A DNA stretch of 64,000 nucleotides from Erpobdella octoculata (lineage: Eukaryota > Annelida > Clitellata > Hirudinida > Erpobdellidae), in NCBI GenBank assembly GCA_963978895.1, contig OZ022245.1:21038906-21102905 (forward strand). The letters are read 5' to 3'. Position 1 is the stretch's first letter; each line of letters begins with the position of its first letter. The notes under the pieces were generated by a model. That model was given only the letters and a program-made list of their open reading frames with translations. It was not told the DNA's origin and did not search any database. Of the stretch, positions 10,701 to 22,501 are shown one piece after another. Position numbers and translations under genes: made by a program.

Positions 10701-13700
10701 AACTGTACAATGATGCTCTACGGAATTTTGTTTACACACCTTTTACGGGATCAACTGTCGTACCACAAATTTTCTCTTTGCCGTTTTTCTTTTTACTCGA
10801 ACAAATTCCCATTGTTTATGATTTTTTATGTTATTTTATTTTCACTCAATAATAAAATTATCAACACGCAAAATTCTGCTAACCAAATATACTCGAAGTA
10901 TTAAAATAAATTTTCTTCCGATGATATACAAAACAAAATTTGATTACATCTTCATGAAACGCTTCTATAATTTATAAACATTTACTATAACTCAATTATT
11001 TTTAATAAAAAATATAGATATTTTATAAGTTACACATTAAATTATGCTAAGCTCCATCACCGGGGTCTCCATGGCAACTATAAAACGCGCTTCAAGTGTA
11101 TTGTCGTCAGAACACGTGACTGAATGGAGCGTGCAGTATTATGGTGGCTGCCAGCTGATATTTGGAAGAGGAGAGGATGGATGCAATATAATGGCGCTTT
11201 TATAACTGCACTGCTGGTTATGATGTAGCGGTAATTCATGTTGTTGTTGATGATGATGATTCCGGAAAAGATGATCCGGATAGTGGTTGTGGGAATGTTG
11301 TAAATGATGATGATGATGATGATGATGGATGTTGATGATGATGATGTTGATGATGATGACGATGATGATAGCGATGGCGGTGATGGTGATGTAGTGGTGA
11401 TCCAGATAGGTTGTTTTGATGATTATAAGCATCATTGAAGCAGAAACATAAAAATAAACAAGCATTGAAGTTTTGTTATTGTTTACATTTATTTTTTATA
11501 ATAAAAATTTTTTTTAATTAGTTTTCAAAGTTTTTACACGTTTTCTACAAATTCAATTTAACAAGTTTGCTGAAAAAAATGTCAAGAGATCAACTAACGC
11601 GAGTACTTTTTACTATTTTTTATTTTTAATTTAATTTACTTTTAGTTTTCAGTGTTTTTGTAGCAATCATCAAAGTCGTTTTATTAACAATAGAGTAAAA
11701 ACATTTTGATGGGATTTTTAAGTTTTTGAAAGCTAAAATCAACTTAAACCTAAATTAATTAATTCTCATTTTGTGGTGCTCCAGGACGCTAAGTTGACTT
11801 AAACGAGTCGCATGTATTCAAAATTTAGGAGCTTAAACTAGTCTATGTAGCTAATTACCAATAAGCAATACACTCACATAAATTATTTATTCAATTGGTA
11901 TTTATGGTTTTTTTTTAACGTTAACAAAGTAAAGTCTGTTTGAAAATGGGAGTTGTAGAAGCAATTTTTTCGATGTTATTTACTGTTCCGTTGTATTAAT
12001 AAATCGACTAATTGACAAGAAAAATGTAATTATTTTAATATGACGTTGTTTAAATGCAGATCAATAAAAAAGTAATTTGTTCATTTTGTTGAAAAAAAAT
12101 TGAAATTAAAAAACTAAATTTATCAAATTAAAGTTTATGTAATTTTAATTAACTATAAAATTTGCAATACAAATTTAAGATTGGGATTTTTGTTATATCC
12201 TATCAGAACTAAAAAAAAACATTTAGTCATGAATCTTACAAACATTTTTTTTATTTACCTAGAACAACGTAACTGATTAAACTCGGTTTTTCGGTTTGTT
12301 CGTATCCGAGGAATTCTTTTCCTTTGAGCACATTGCTTCATAAAATATAAATGACTGCCAAGCAAATTTGCTTTTGTGGATTTGAAAAATACTTTAGTTG
12401 TATTTTCCGTTTGAAACATCTTAAGATTTATCTAAAGAAATAAATTGGTTTTGTGCGCATTTGTGTATGCAATACAGCGTAGGTTGTATTTATATAGAAG
12501 TGTTCATAAAAAATTGTTTATCTGAAATCTTGTAAATAAACAAACATTATTAATGTTTTGTTTTTAAACATATTGTGTAATGAACTTTCATTTAATTCTA
12601 TCGTTGTAATTAAAACTTTGATTAAACAAATAGAAAAATATTTTATGTAAAAAAAACAGCAAAACGCTTATAAACAATGTCATTGAACAGTTTGGCCAGG
12701 TAGATCAGGTAGGGTCAGCTGGGCCAGGGGAGTCAGGTGAGTCGGGTGGGTTAAGTGTCAGGTGGGTCAAGCGCACGAAAAAAGAAAATTGACTCCAATT
12801 AGGAAATTCCCTCGCGCACTTACTTTAAAAAGCCGGCTACATTTATCACTTAGTACGAACTATAAATACGGCATTGAGAAAAGTGAAAGTAGAACATCTG
12901 TTTGTGTTCGTCGTTTTTTCTATAAAAACGTTCATCTTTTAACTCTTACTCTTTTTTATTCCGCTCCACTCAACGATTTTGTAGAAATTAAATTTTTAAT
13001 CTTGCTCGTACGACTCCGCCCATCTATTGTATAATAATAACAAATTGCTACAAATGTTTCCTTCCTGTGAAAATATTCACTTATTAATTGTTTTTTTAAT
13101 CAAAATGACAAAATAACTGTCATAAATTTAACTAAATGTTGATTTCAATGGCAACGTTTTATGCAGTCACGTTGTATTTTTCTAATTGGCCATTTCTTTC
13201 TCAAGTTGTTACTTAGGAAGAAGAAATCACGTTTTAACCATAATGTTTTTTTTTCTGGTAATCAGCATTCAATTTCTTGAATTTTGTTAACAATCGCTAA
13301 CAGCTACAGACTCAGATACCACCATTATGACAACACTAGGTACAATTTTAATTAATTTTATTTTATAGTTAATTTAATTTTTGTTTACCAGAAAGCATTT
13401 TCATTTTATTAAAAACATATTAATCTTTTCGATTTGAATATATATCATTTTATTATTATAAAGTTTAAAATGAAACTCTGAAGATAGTTAAATTAACCGA
13501 AGCTGGCCAGTCAGTTTGAAAAAAATAAAAATTTTGAAAAGTTGCTAGGTGTAGTTTCTGAATAGATGGATATGGTTGCATTGCAAAATTTATACAAAAA
13601 ACTACTGAATGCGAAATATATCCTTTCACATGCCCAATCACGTGTCGGATTACCTTGGTATTCACCTGCCCAATTAAATGAGTATTCAGTAAAATCTGAC

Positions 13701-16700
13701 AGCGAATACAATTAAATTTTTATAATCGTAAAAATTGTTTCATCTGAAAAATTCAGAAAAATAGAAATATGACAATATATCATGTATCCTCTGTTTATTG
13801 TAATGCTTACCTATTTGTTTCTCTGAAAACTTGAACGTTAAAAAATAATTTGTACATCCTAAAAAATACATTAAAAAAACAAAGTTTTTCTTGCACCCTA
13901 AAAAGTATAAAATACTATTCCTATGATCCTGGCCAAATTTCTGAATAACTTGGTCACTTATGGTAACATCTTATAACAGTTTCTAATTCATATATAACGA
14001 AAAACGTTGCGGGCACATTATTTTTGATAACTATTTGTTTCAAAAAAAGTTTTGATGTTGTAGCCTATATGCGCCCAACGCTTTTCATTTAGAAACTGTT
14101 ATAAAGTATGTTACCATAATGTGACCAAGTTATTCAGAAATTCTGCCAGGCTCATACTTTTTATAGGGTGCAAGGAAAACTTTTTTTTAAATATATTTTC
14201 TACTTTTTCGTTTTGATGGGTGAAATTTTGTTAGCATTTGAGTTTTTAGATTAAATGTATTTTTAATTTTTAGATTTTTTCGCTAGCTGAAAAACCTTAG
14301 TCCGTTGAATTTAAAATATTATAACTTTTTTATTTTTTTTCGCTAGTTGGCAATATATAAACTATCGGGTACAATGTTTAAAAACCACCATCGCATTGAA
14401 TTCGCGGACAGACAAAATCTCAGACAACAAAGTGACCTAATAAAAACGTTGTAAAATGAGATTCTTGGTAAAATAATCATGATCTTCATCTTCTTTGAAT
14501 GATGTTTCATTTTGTTTACAGTTATACTGATCATCTCAACCGTCATTATTGTTATCCACTGTTTCGTATTCATTCATCATCATTATCATCATCATCATCA
14601 TTACCATCATCATCATCATCATCTTCTTCATCATCATCGTTATCATCGTCATCGTCATCATCATCATCATCACTACCGCAAAATTTGCATACCTATTCAC
14701 ACAAAACTTGTTAATTATTCATGCGATCCAAATTACCATAAGTTTGTGTAGACAGTCAAGTATATACTTGAGAAGTAATTGATCGGTTTGAGACAAAAAA
14801 ATTAGCTTCACCGATATTGAGTTGGTATTAATTAAAAACATTACTGTAACTTTGAGAAGCGAAAACACGATTAAATGTACTTGCAGTCATGTTTCAGTTA
14901 CAGTTGGCTCATTTTATTACATCCGGAATAGACTATCAGACAGTAAATATGCCGACAGTGGCTGCTCAACCGTTTCAAAGAGTAACTACCTCGTATGAGT
15001 ACATAAATCTTCCAACAGCTTTCGTATTTTGTTTCTGTTTTACGTTCCAGTTTGTTTAAAGAAAGAAAGATAAGTTTATAGAAACAAATCAACGGCAGGC
15101 ATTCGTTAACTTCTGTCGTAAAAACTACAACAGCTAAGGTCCAAGGTGCTATTTTTGTTAAATCTCCTCTATAAAAATATTTAGTGTTCTTCGCGTGTTG
15201 GCTGAGCCATGGACGTCTATTATGTAGCTGTGATCGTCTGGTTGTGATCAATAAACAATTTGTAATACGTCCACGAAGGTTAGATTTGATTGAGCAGTAG
15301 CACAAAGCGTTGATTTTTAAAACTTCACCGCCGGTCTTGTGTGCTTGCTTGAGTGTTTGCAAACTTTGAAAGTGAAAATTAACTAACTTCTCGTTTAGTG
15401 TCAAAGGGCCGCAGTAGCTTTTACCAAAGTTAGAGTGTCGTAAGAAAGTGTTACAATGTGTCAAAGTGATAATGATTTATCAACATAACAATAAAAGAGT
15501 ATTTTCGAACAAACTTGTTTTCTAAACATTTTTTGTTTTCGATTAGGAGGAGGCTCCATTTCAATAGATGTATGTAAATAACAGTGGTTTCTTTAAGCAA
15601 TTAATTTTGACGCCAAGACTTTCTGGTCGTTAAATTATATGTGTGTGTTCTAGTTTTTTTGTATTGATATGCAATTAATGCAAAAATATCTTTAAAGAAT
15701 ATTACATCTGCTCTAGAGTTTTGTTTAAAGCTATATTTCTTTCTTTTTATTGTGCTAATAAAACTTTGAACTAATAAGAAAAGCACCTACTGTTTGTTAG
15801 TATAACAGAACCAAAGAACAATTTTTTTGCAAATCCTTTATATTTGGGATTTGCAGTGTTGGAAAAAGTACTGTGTTTCAGTACTTAAGTAAAAGTACAA
15901 GTAACGCCTCAAAAAGTTACTTAAAAATGTACTTAAGTAAAAGTAAAAAGTAACAGCACTTTAAAGTTACTTTTAAAGTAAAAAGTAAAAGTACTGAAGC
16001 CGCTTTTTGTAATGGTCATTCGTCAATCATCTAACTCTATTTTATCATAATTCCATCGTCTTTCAAACGCTACTGCGTTGATGAAACTGATAAACTAATT
16101 GATAACACGCAAACTAATGAAAAAATTCTATTTTTACGTGCCTTTTTGTCAATTTTTCGTATTTCGATACATGCGCTGGATGCACGCGTATCACGTGTTT
16201 CTTCAAGTTTGACGGAGAATTGTGGAATGCTAAACACATAATTACTTTACTTTAGGTTTGCCCAGCAAGCATGTGAATCTGAACGTTTTAGCTTCCATCG
16301 ATTGAAATCTGAACATTTTAACTAAATATGACCATGGGCGTTCTTTATTAAGTTCATTGTTGCTACGCGCCTATCATCGCCACCACTGCTCACGTTCGCT
16401 CCTTTGGAAGATTCCATAGTAGGTAATCTCGAACAATCTATTGTACACCAAAACAAGTATGACCGCGAAAATCTTAGCTCCACCCACAAGCTTCAATACT
16501 ACTAACTACTAACATAAAAGTAAAATGGGGTTCGAAAATGCATACGTTAATAATCATAGATAATTAATACAACATCGATTTAGACTTTATGTCGTTTTAT
16601 TAATTTTTTACAGTACTTTGTAACGGTTTGTCCTGGAAAAGTAACGAAGTAAAAGTAAGTCCGAAAATATTACTTCGTTACAAGTAAAAAGTACTGAAAA

Positions 16701-19106
16701 TAATCTGTACTCCGTTACAGGCAAAAAGTACGTCTGATGTACTTAAGTAAAGTAACGCGTTACTTTTACTTCGTTACCGAACAACACTGGGGATTTGCAT
16801 ATGCGTTCTTTACTTACACAAAAATTTTTACAGATTACGATTTACAGATTTTCAATTTAATGATACGTTTTGAAATTAAAGCTATCTACCTAAGTAGTTT
16901 TGTTTCAAGAAGTTCTAAAACAATGGTTCTTTACTTTTTCCCCGCGCCCCTTTTGGACAAACTCGATTTGACCACACCCCTACTTTTGCATAAAAAAAAC
17001 AATAAGTAAAATTTAAGTGATTTGCTTTAAATTTTTTTATTTAATTTATTACAAACTTTATATTAGGCTGCAATCTGTGAGTGTGTGTGGCTTTCTCTGT
17101 ACGCAAATCTTGCAAGTAAATATTAACCAGCTTTTTGATTAGCTAGGAAGCTGAAACTTTCAGCATAGCTTTATATTGGATGACAATACATGATTCAATT
17201 AAAATAAAACAAACTTAATTTGAACATTTTTCGTATTTTTAAATCAAGTGTATTTGAAATAAAAGTTTGTGTTTAAAAACTTGATTTTTTCTTTACTTGT
17301 TTTTTGTTGCTTATCACCGAATCGGTCAAAAAAAATGAAGACCAATCTTTAACAAGGCAATTCATATATCATCACGCCATCTAAAAAATCAAATTCTTAG
17401 TTTGGTTTTCCTATTTGCCAAAGCAGAAAAGCTAATCTCACACAAGTAGGCAGTAGCAAATGTAATGATGAATGTCAGCGTATTTTTGGCCAAAGCTGGG
17501 TAGCTATCTAAAAATGATTGTGAGGCTTTTTACTTTTAACAATTCAATGAAAAACTGGGTTAGAGGAAATCAGAATTAGTTTGTCAATAATTGACCAAAA
17601 TCCTAGTTGAGGTAAACTTGTTGCTGCTTCACACCGAGTTCTTTTCTGTTTAAGAACGTCAATCAATTCGGAATTGTTTTAATGCTTTGCACTGAAATGC
17701 TCTTTCAGCTCGTTCGGTTTTAAATTGCCATTTGACAGGACTTTGTCACATTAAAAACAATTTGGTCGTTCGTTGTGTGTCGTCTTTGTCGGTGATAGAA
17801 ATGAAACACATCTTCTGAATATTTCCGTTTTTTGACACCTTTCATTTTTGAAATGCCATTTGAAGTGATAACAAGGAACGGATCCAAGAAATGGAGAGAA
17901 TGCATCCTCCAACCAGAGTATCAATTGAAATATTTTAGGGTTGAATAGCTGGTTTTTGGAAAATGACTGTTGTTGAAAGTAAAATTACTAAAAAATACTT
18001 ACGACTACCCTCTACGGGTTATTAGTTTTTTTTGAAGAAAAATGTGGAAGTCTTTCAAATTGTTTTTTAAAAATACCTCCTTCCTCAATTTTGAAATTGC
18101 ATCTCCACCAGGAATTCATTTTTAGTATAATGTAAAATCTGCAGCAACAAATAAACCCACAAAATTTCAACTTGATTGGATAACGAGAAGTTGGTTTTTT
18201 TAGTGATAAGGGGTTTCAACTTATGGTTCAAGCAGTCAAACATGGTGAAGTTTAAATAAAAGATTTAAAAATACAAACATTGCTAAAATTAAAGATTTTT
18301 TAAATTTTTTAATTATTCTCTGAAAAAATTAACATTGTATAAATTTAAAATTTTTATTTCTTAAACTTTTATTTTTCGCACCCCCTAAACTAGAACGGCA
18401 ACCCCCAGTATCATCATAACCACCCATCTCTTCATTCACCCATCATAATCATCACCGTCATTGTTATCGTCATCATCACCACCACCATGTTCAGTTATCT
18501 TTTGCAGTCCAATGTCTTTCAATCCATCGGAACTAATCGCTCCAAAGACATTCATGTACAAATGCAAGTATTATATAAAAACATATAAACAGACTGCCAC
18601 TCATACGGCTGAGTATTGCTCATTTAATTAATCATTTGTTTAATTTTGAAAACAAAATTTCATGCCAAACAATCAAAAACAATCAAAACGTTTTATTATT
18701 ATCTTACCTGATTGTCTGCAATATTTATCTCGTTAGTTGAATTGCTGATATCGTTAAGTATAATGTTGATTTATCAATTCATTCGTTCGTTCGTTTATTT
18801 ATTTATTTTATTGGTAAACTAAAATGTCCAAAATGAAAAGAGATCAACTAAAAACAAATTATTTCAAAGAAATACTTTATGCAGCTGTGAACTTGTGCAT
18901 AAAATAACTGCATAAAGTAATTCTTTAAAATAAATTGTTTTTAGTTGATCTTTTTGGATTTTATACATTTTAATGGTAGCATCACGAAGAATTCCGCAAT
19001 TTTCACTGCTATCATCACCAACGTTTCATCTACTATCATCCTCTACATCTCATCTACCATCATCATCATTGTCTTCCTCATCATCATCGTCGTCGTCGTC
19101 ATCATT

Positions 19107-19183
<77 letters not shown>

Positions 19184-20051
19184 CGTCATCATCATCCTCG
19201 TCATCATCATCATCATCATCATCTTCGTCATCATCATCATCATCATCGTCGTCGTCGTGTTCGTCGTCATCGTAATCTTCATCATCTCAAATTTCACTCG
19301 TTTATTAATTTAGAAATCTCTCATTCTATTTTCTTCGGGCAAACAAAATGACAAATTGGATTATTTCGAAAATACTTTTTAAACAAAAATACAAACAAAT
19401 TATTTTTCTGTTTTAAATCTTCTAAACTTTTTGTTGAGTTTTATTTTTAATCTTGATTTTGTTGCATGGATTGTTGATTTCGTAACATGAAGCGATTGTT
19501 TCATTGTGTGAATTGTTGATTTCGTAACATGAAGCGATTGTTTCATTGTGTGAATTGTTCATTTCGTTAAATGAATTGATTGTTTTGTTGCGTGAATTGT
19601 TGATGAATGCATAGATAATCGCTTTAAAACACATTCCATTTTCTAATTTAACAGACAACTTCTCGTGATCAAAACCTACACACCTGTACAATTAACACGT
19701 TAACTTTTAATCTTAACCTAATGATAGCCATTTTGCATCAGTCGCGTTTTGCTATCTGGCGCTTTATAAATAGAAGTAAAATAAATAAATAAATAAAATT
19801 TAAATGACCATAGAGTACTAAATGCCGCAGTAACTCTACGAAATAACTTTGTTTTATTAATGTTGGCAACATCTACACCGACAATCTTTAGCTTAATAAT
19901 TATTTCCTTCTCCAACACAATCATCATTATCTGCGTCATCACCATGATCTTTCTCGTCATCGTCATCATCATCATCGCCATCATCATCACCACCATCATC
20001 ATCTTTCTCGTCGTCGTCATCATCATCATCATCGCCATCATCATCTTTCTT

Positions 20052-20084
<33 letters not shown>

Positions 20085-20088
20085 TTTC

Positions 20089-20150
<62 letters not shown>

Positions 20151-22358
20151 GCCATCGCCACCAAATTTGCTACTTTGTTCGTCTTATCTTCGCCACCTCG
20201 ACACAACATTGCAAGCGAGCTCCACAAACGATCAATAAAAACCTTTCCATCTGCAGACCTTCAATCACCTGGAACTTTTTATATTTCAACAAAAACGAGC
20301 ATTCAAAAAAATATGTTAATTAATTCGAACTTTAATATTCCTGCATCCCCATTACCGACACTCTTGATGGGAGTCAAGTGCACACACGGGGTGAAGGCCA
20401 AAGTGAAGCGAGTGCACACAAGAAACAAGAGCATACGTACACAAATTAATATTTGTTTTTTAATTTCATCAAACCAAACAAGTGATTTATTCAGTCAAAA
20501 ATACTCAGAGGAAAAACATTTATGGCAAAAAGGTTATTGATCCGGGGAAGAATATGAATGAAAATTTAACAGGAATTCTGCTTTGTTATGGGAAAGTTTG
20601 CTTGAAAATTATTTGGCGAATCTCGAGGAAGTTTTGTTTTTTCGGGTTTTAAAATATTTATAAGAAAGCATTTTCTTGTCATTTTAAACATTTCTTTCAT
20701 AAATTGAAACTTTTAAGGTTTTTTTTTTAAAAATAAATATTTATGACTCTTTGAAGGTTTTTTGTTTTAACTCAGAGAACTTTTTGAATTTAGTACATAC
20801 AAGTGACGCCCATACGCTCACCTGTTAGATGCAAGTGGGAAAAAAATTGAAAAATGTTTCCCAAAATTCACACATTGAGAATTTAAAATTGAAGCAAATA
20901 AAATTCACTGCTTCATAAGTGGTCAAAAGTAAACTCAAGTAAACTGAAATCTGAATTTATTTTACATCGCTTCATTTTCTAGATGAAATTTTGAAATTTA
21001 AAGCCACAAATCCAAGATTGTGGCCAAGAAACGACAAATTAAAATATGACGAATATAATTGTTTATTTCTCTGGTTATTTGTATAAAATTTATTTTAAAG
21101 TCATGAAAGTCTTAGAAACGTTGGTGATCGAAAGATTTCCATGGAAACGAGCGCCAAATGAACTCGTCCAGAATAACAACCGGAAATTCCAGCCTTTTCC
21201 TCAATTATAAAACACCATCGTTAAAAATAGTAGTTAAATAATTCTAGTAAAATAATGTCACAGGTGATATTTTCTGCATTGAAACTTAACTTAGTGAAAA
21301 TCGTGTATATTTTCGCCCAAATAAAAGATTCATGGAAACATGATGAATAACATTTCACAAATCTGTGATTTAAAATATTGTCATTTAACTGCTTTCTCAG
21401 AAAGTGAGGCGCCCCGTAGTGAGTCAATGAATCGGATGTTTATATTACAGGTGACAAATAGAGTCGAAATTTGTCAATAAAGATAAACTAATACTCGAAA
21501 GAATCGACTGTATTTGATAAATCGTATTCTCTCCGAAACTGAGCAGCTGTGCATTGTGTGCATGTGTACATTAGTGTACACGTGTGCATGTGTACATGTG
21601 TGCATTGTGTGCATGTGTACATTAGTGTACATGTGTGCATGTGTGGATGTGTGTATGTGTACATTAGTGCATGTGTGGATGTGTGCATTAGTGTACATGT
21701 GTACATTATTGTACATGTGTACATTAGTGTACATGTGTGCATATGTGCATGTGTACTTGTGTGCATATGCAACAGTTCTGCATGGACGGACGGAAGTTTG
21801 TCAAAAAACCGACACAAGATTTGTTGATTCTCCCTTGGCAAGTTATTATTAAAGCTTTTAAAAATTGACCAAAGATGATTTTAGAAAATGAAAAAGCTCA
21901 AAGCGTGCCTAATTTTTTCAAAGAGTTTCTAGCGGTTTCTTTTGTTATTATAACTTTATCTTTTAATAAATTGAATATTGTTTAACTACACCAATCTATT
22001 TTTTTTATAAAGAAAACCTTAAAGCTTGATCTATAATTTACAAACTTCAGTTTGGAGCAAAAACTCAAGAGGGCTATGTTTATATATTCAAACAAAATGG
22101 TCTTATAGTGAGAAAATTAAAATAAAACTTGTGTTACATGTTACAACATGTATGCGTCATATTTAAATATGACTTGTTTGAATTGTTCAACAAATATATC
22201 TCACCTTCTCTAATCTCAAGAAGATTTCTAAAATAAAGAGCTCCAAACGCAAAAATATCCTGCGGTTGTGATCTCAAAACCTCGCAACAAAAACCATGAA
22301 TGAGGGCGTTAAAGCCTTGTGGCAACCGCAGCTTCGTTGTAGAAAACGGCACCGACAT
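7737..22358 (-). CDS. SPA17: SPA17-like sperm/cilium protein (RIIa docking domain + IQ motifs)
   Basis: Exon 1 (22205-22358, ATG at 22358) encodes MSVPFSTTKLRLPQGFNAL and then a full RIIa/R2D2 dimerisation-docking helix pair (residues about 10-46), matching the SPA17/ROPN1/CABYR group that binds AKAPs in the sperm fibrous sheath and radial spokes. It ends in phase 1 at GAAG|GTGAGA. Exon 2 (10263-10315) and exon 3 (9713-9825) join it in exact phase. Exon 3 carries a complete IQ motif (IQAGVRGYLGRKK), expected to bind calmodulin. Exon 4 (about 7788-8151) has an acidic stretch and a second IQ (IQLGFKGRMAKKK). The exon 3/4 junction is unsettled: the best donor (CAG|GTTGGT) does not fit the exon 4 phase, while a donor 5 nt later (TTG|GTGCAG) does. 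The C-terminus is also uncertain: the frame runs to a stop at 7737, but a possible donor (GAG|GTTGTT) lies at 7787. Intron 1 is about 12 kb and full of transposons. Confidence 0.82.
9440..9560. repeat. Degenerate TTGACATTGTTTG repeat
   Basis: Imperfect short tandem variants of GTTGACATTGTTTGT lie in an intron of the SPA17-like gene. The open plus frame over it is a by-product. Confidence 0.45.
11065..11085. promoter_or_regulatory. RFX X-box palindrome next to a TATA-like box
   Basis: GTCTCCATGGCAAC at 11065-11078 fits the strict RFX X-box consensus on both half sites. It is followed at once by TATAAAA (11079-11085), and the surroundings are less AT-rich than the flanks. It sits inside intron 1 of the SPA17-like gene, upstream of exons 2-4 in the gene's direction. 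In the plus direction a short ATG frame (11124-11228, 34 codons) begins about 45 bp downstream. It could be an internal promoter for either strand. Function is inferred from the motif only. Confidence 0.45.
11272..11390. repeat. (GAT)n/(ATC)n triplet array
   Basis: Imperfect GAT/GATGTT repeats give a long minus-strand frame with a His-run (11139-11465). Composition follows the repeat, so I do not call a protein. Confidence 0.75.
12690..12775. repeat. G-rich imperfect GTCAGGTGGG repeats
   Basis: Variants of GTCAGGTGGGT / GTCAGCTGGG run for about 85 bp. It is a short isolated tract with no gene over it. Confidence 0.5.
13881..14188. mobile_element. Palindromic MITE
   Basis: Arms of about 120-130 bp face each other: 13881-14014 (starting AAAGTTTTTCTTGCACCC) against 14070-14188 (ending GGGTGCAAGGAAAACTTT). 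They share AACTTGGTCAC / GTGACCAAGTT and TATAACAGTTTCTAA / TTAGAAACTGTTATA. The spacer is about 55 bp. A piece of the inner arm recurs near 51283-51325 (AGTTTCTAATTC, GAAAAACGTTGGGCGCAT), so it is a dispersed family. It is non-coding. Confidence 0.75.
14573..14675. repeat. (ATC)n triplet array
   Basis: Imperfect ATC/ATT array. The Ser-, His- and Ile-rich frames across it are artefacts of the triplet. Confidence 0.85.
15854..16789. mobile_element. Non-autonomous hAT element with 8-bp TSD
   Basis: Left end CAGTGTTGGAAAAAGTAC and right end GTTACCGAACAACACTG are inverted (CAGTGTTG termini). Identical 8-bp duplications GGGATTTG flank it at 15846-15853 and 16790-16797. Subterminal zones are packed with AAGTAAAAGTA / TACTTTTAC words on both sides. 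No transposase is visible in its 936 bp. It is inserted in the GGATTTG box of a family A repeat, so it is younger than that copy. Confidence 0.88.
17390..17905 (-). pseudogene. ZBED-type hAT transposase remnant, internally deleted
   Basis: Reading the minus strand from about 17870, a start-proximal KKRKYSEDVFHF box is followed at about 17660-17700 by KPNELKEHFSAKH, the second half of a BED zinc finger as in ZBED5-like proteins. Then, after a large internal deletion, FATAYLCEISFSALANRKTK (about 17400-17470) matches the C-terminal hAT dimerisation region. Stops and frameshifts break it. TIRs were not found. Confidence 0.55.
18420..18490. repeat. Short (ATC)n-like tract
   Basis: CATCATAATCATCACC-type imperfect repeats, about 70 bp, preceding the larger arrays at 19.0 and 19.9 kb. 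Confidence 0.5.
18827..18959. repeat. Long hairpin beside an ATC array
   Basis: Arms of about 50-60 bp (18827-18893 and 18908-18959) share GATCAACTAAAAACAA.. and CTTTATGCAG in inverted orientation around a 14-nt loop. The (ATC)n array begins about 60 bp to the right. Confidence 0.75.
19020..19280. repeat. (ATC)n microsatellite, about 260 bp
   Basis: Long ATC/TCG/CAT triplet array. Poly-Ser, poly-Ile and poly-Met frames in both directions are artefacts. Confidence 0.95.
19463..19600. repeat. Tandem repeat, about 48-bp unit
   Basis: About 2.5 units containing GTTGATTTCGTAACATGAAG and CGATTGTTTCATTGTGTGAA; the third unit is diverged. Confidence 0.75.
19910..20157. repeat. (ATC)n microsatellite, about 250 bp
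   Basis: Triplet array with TTTCTC interruptions. A 226-codon plus frame (19860-20540) covers it, but its non-repeat tail has no recognisable domain. Confidence 0.95.
21548..21775. repeat. Alternating purine-pyrimidine GTGTACAT minisatellite
   Basis: About 230 bp built from GTGTACATTA, GTGTGCAT and GTGTACAT words, nearly all alternating purine/pyrimidine. Frames on both strands are open because the repeat lacks stops. Confidence 0.9.
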
Positions 22359-22501
22359 TATTTGATTTTATTAACAACTTCTCTGACAACGTTCATTAAA
22401 AAATTAAAGTAAAAATAGTAACTGAGGTTATATCAGACTCAGGCCTTTGAGCCTACTTAGCAACAATATAATAGTCAACGTACCTGGCAGGAGCTGTTTC
22501 A

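Noticed and set aside
11139..11465. His-rich minus-strand frame of 108 codons
   Set aside because: Its composition comes from the GAT array; no splice or start context supports it, although the X-box nearby made it worth a look.
13465..13711. Possible small minus-strand exon near 13.68 kb (GGGCAG|GTGAAT donor)
   Set aside because: Acceptor and donor are present but the piece does not fit the phase of the SPA17-like exons and has no domain.
14898..15464. 188-codon minus-strand frame without simple repeats
   Set aside because: Unusually long for this base composition, but the translation shows no domain, signal peptide or splice context. It remains unexplained; homology search would decide.
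18945..20540. Poly-Ile, poly-Ser, poly-Met frames
   Set aside because: Direct translations of (ATC)n arrays.
21135..21148. ATTTCCATGGAAAC as another X-box
   Set aside because: Fits only the loose consensus and lies within the SPA17-like intron without a nearby start.
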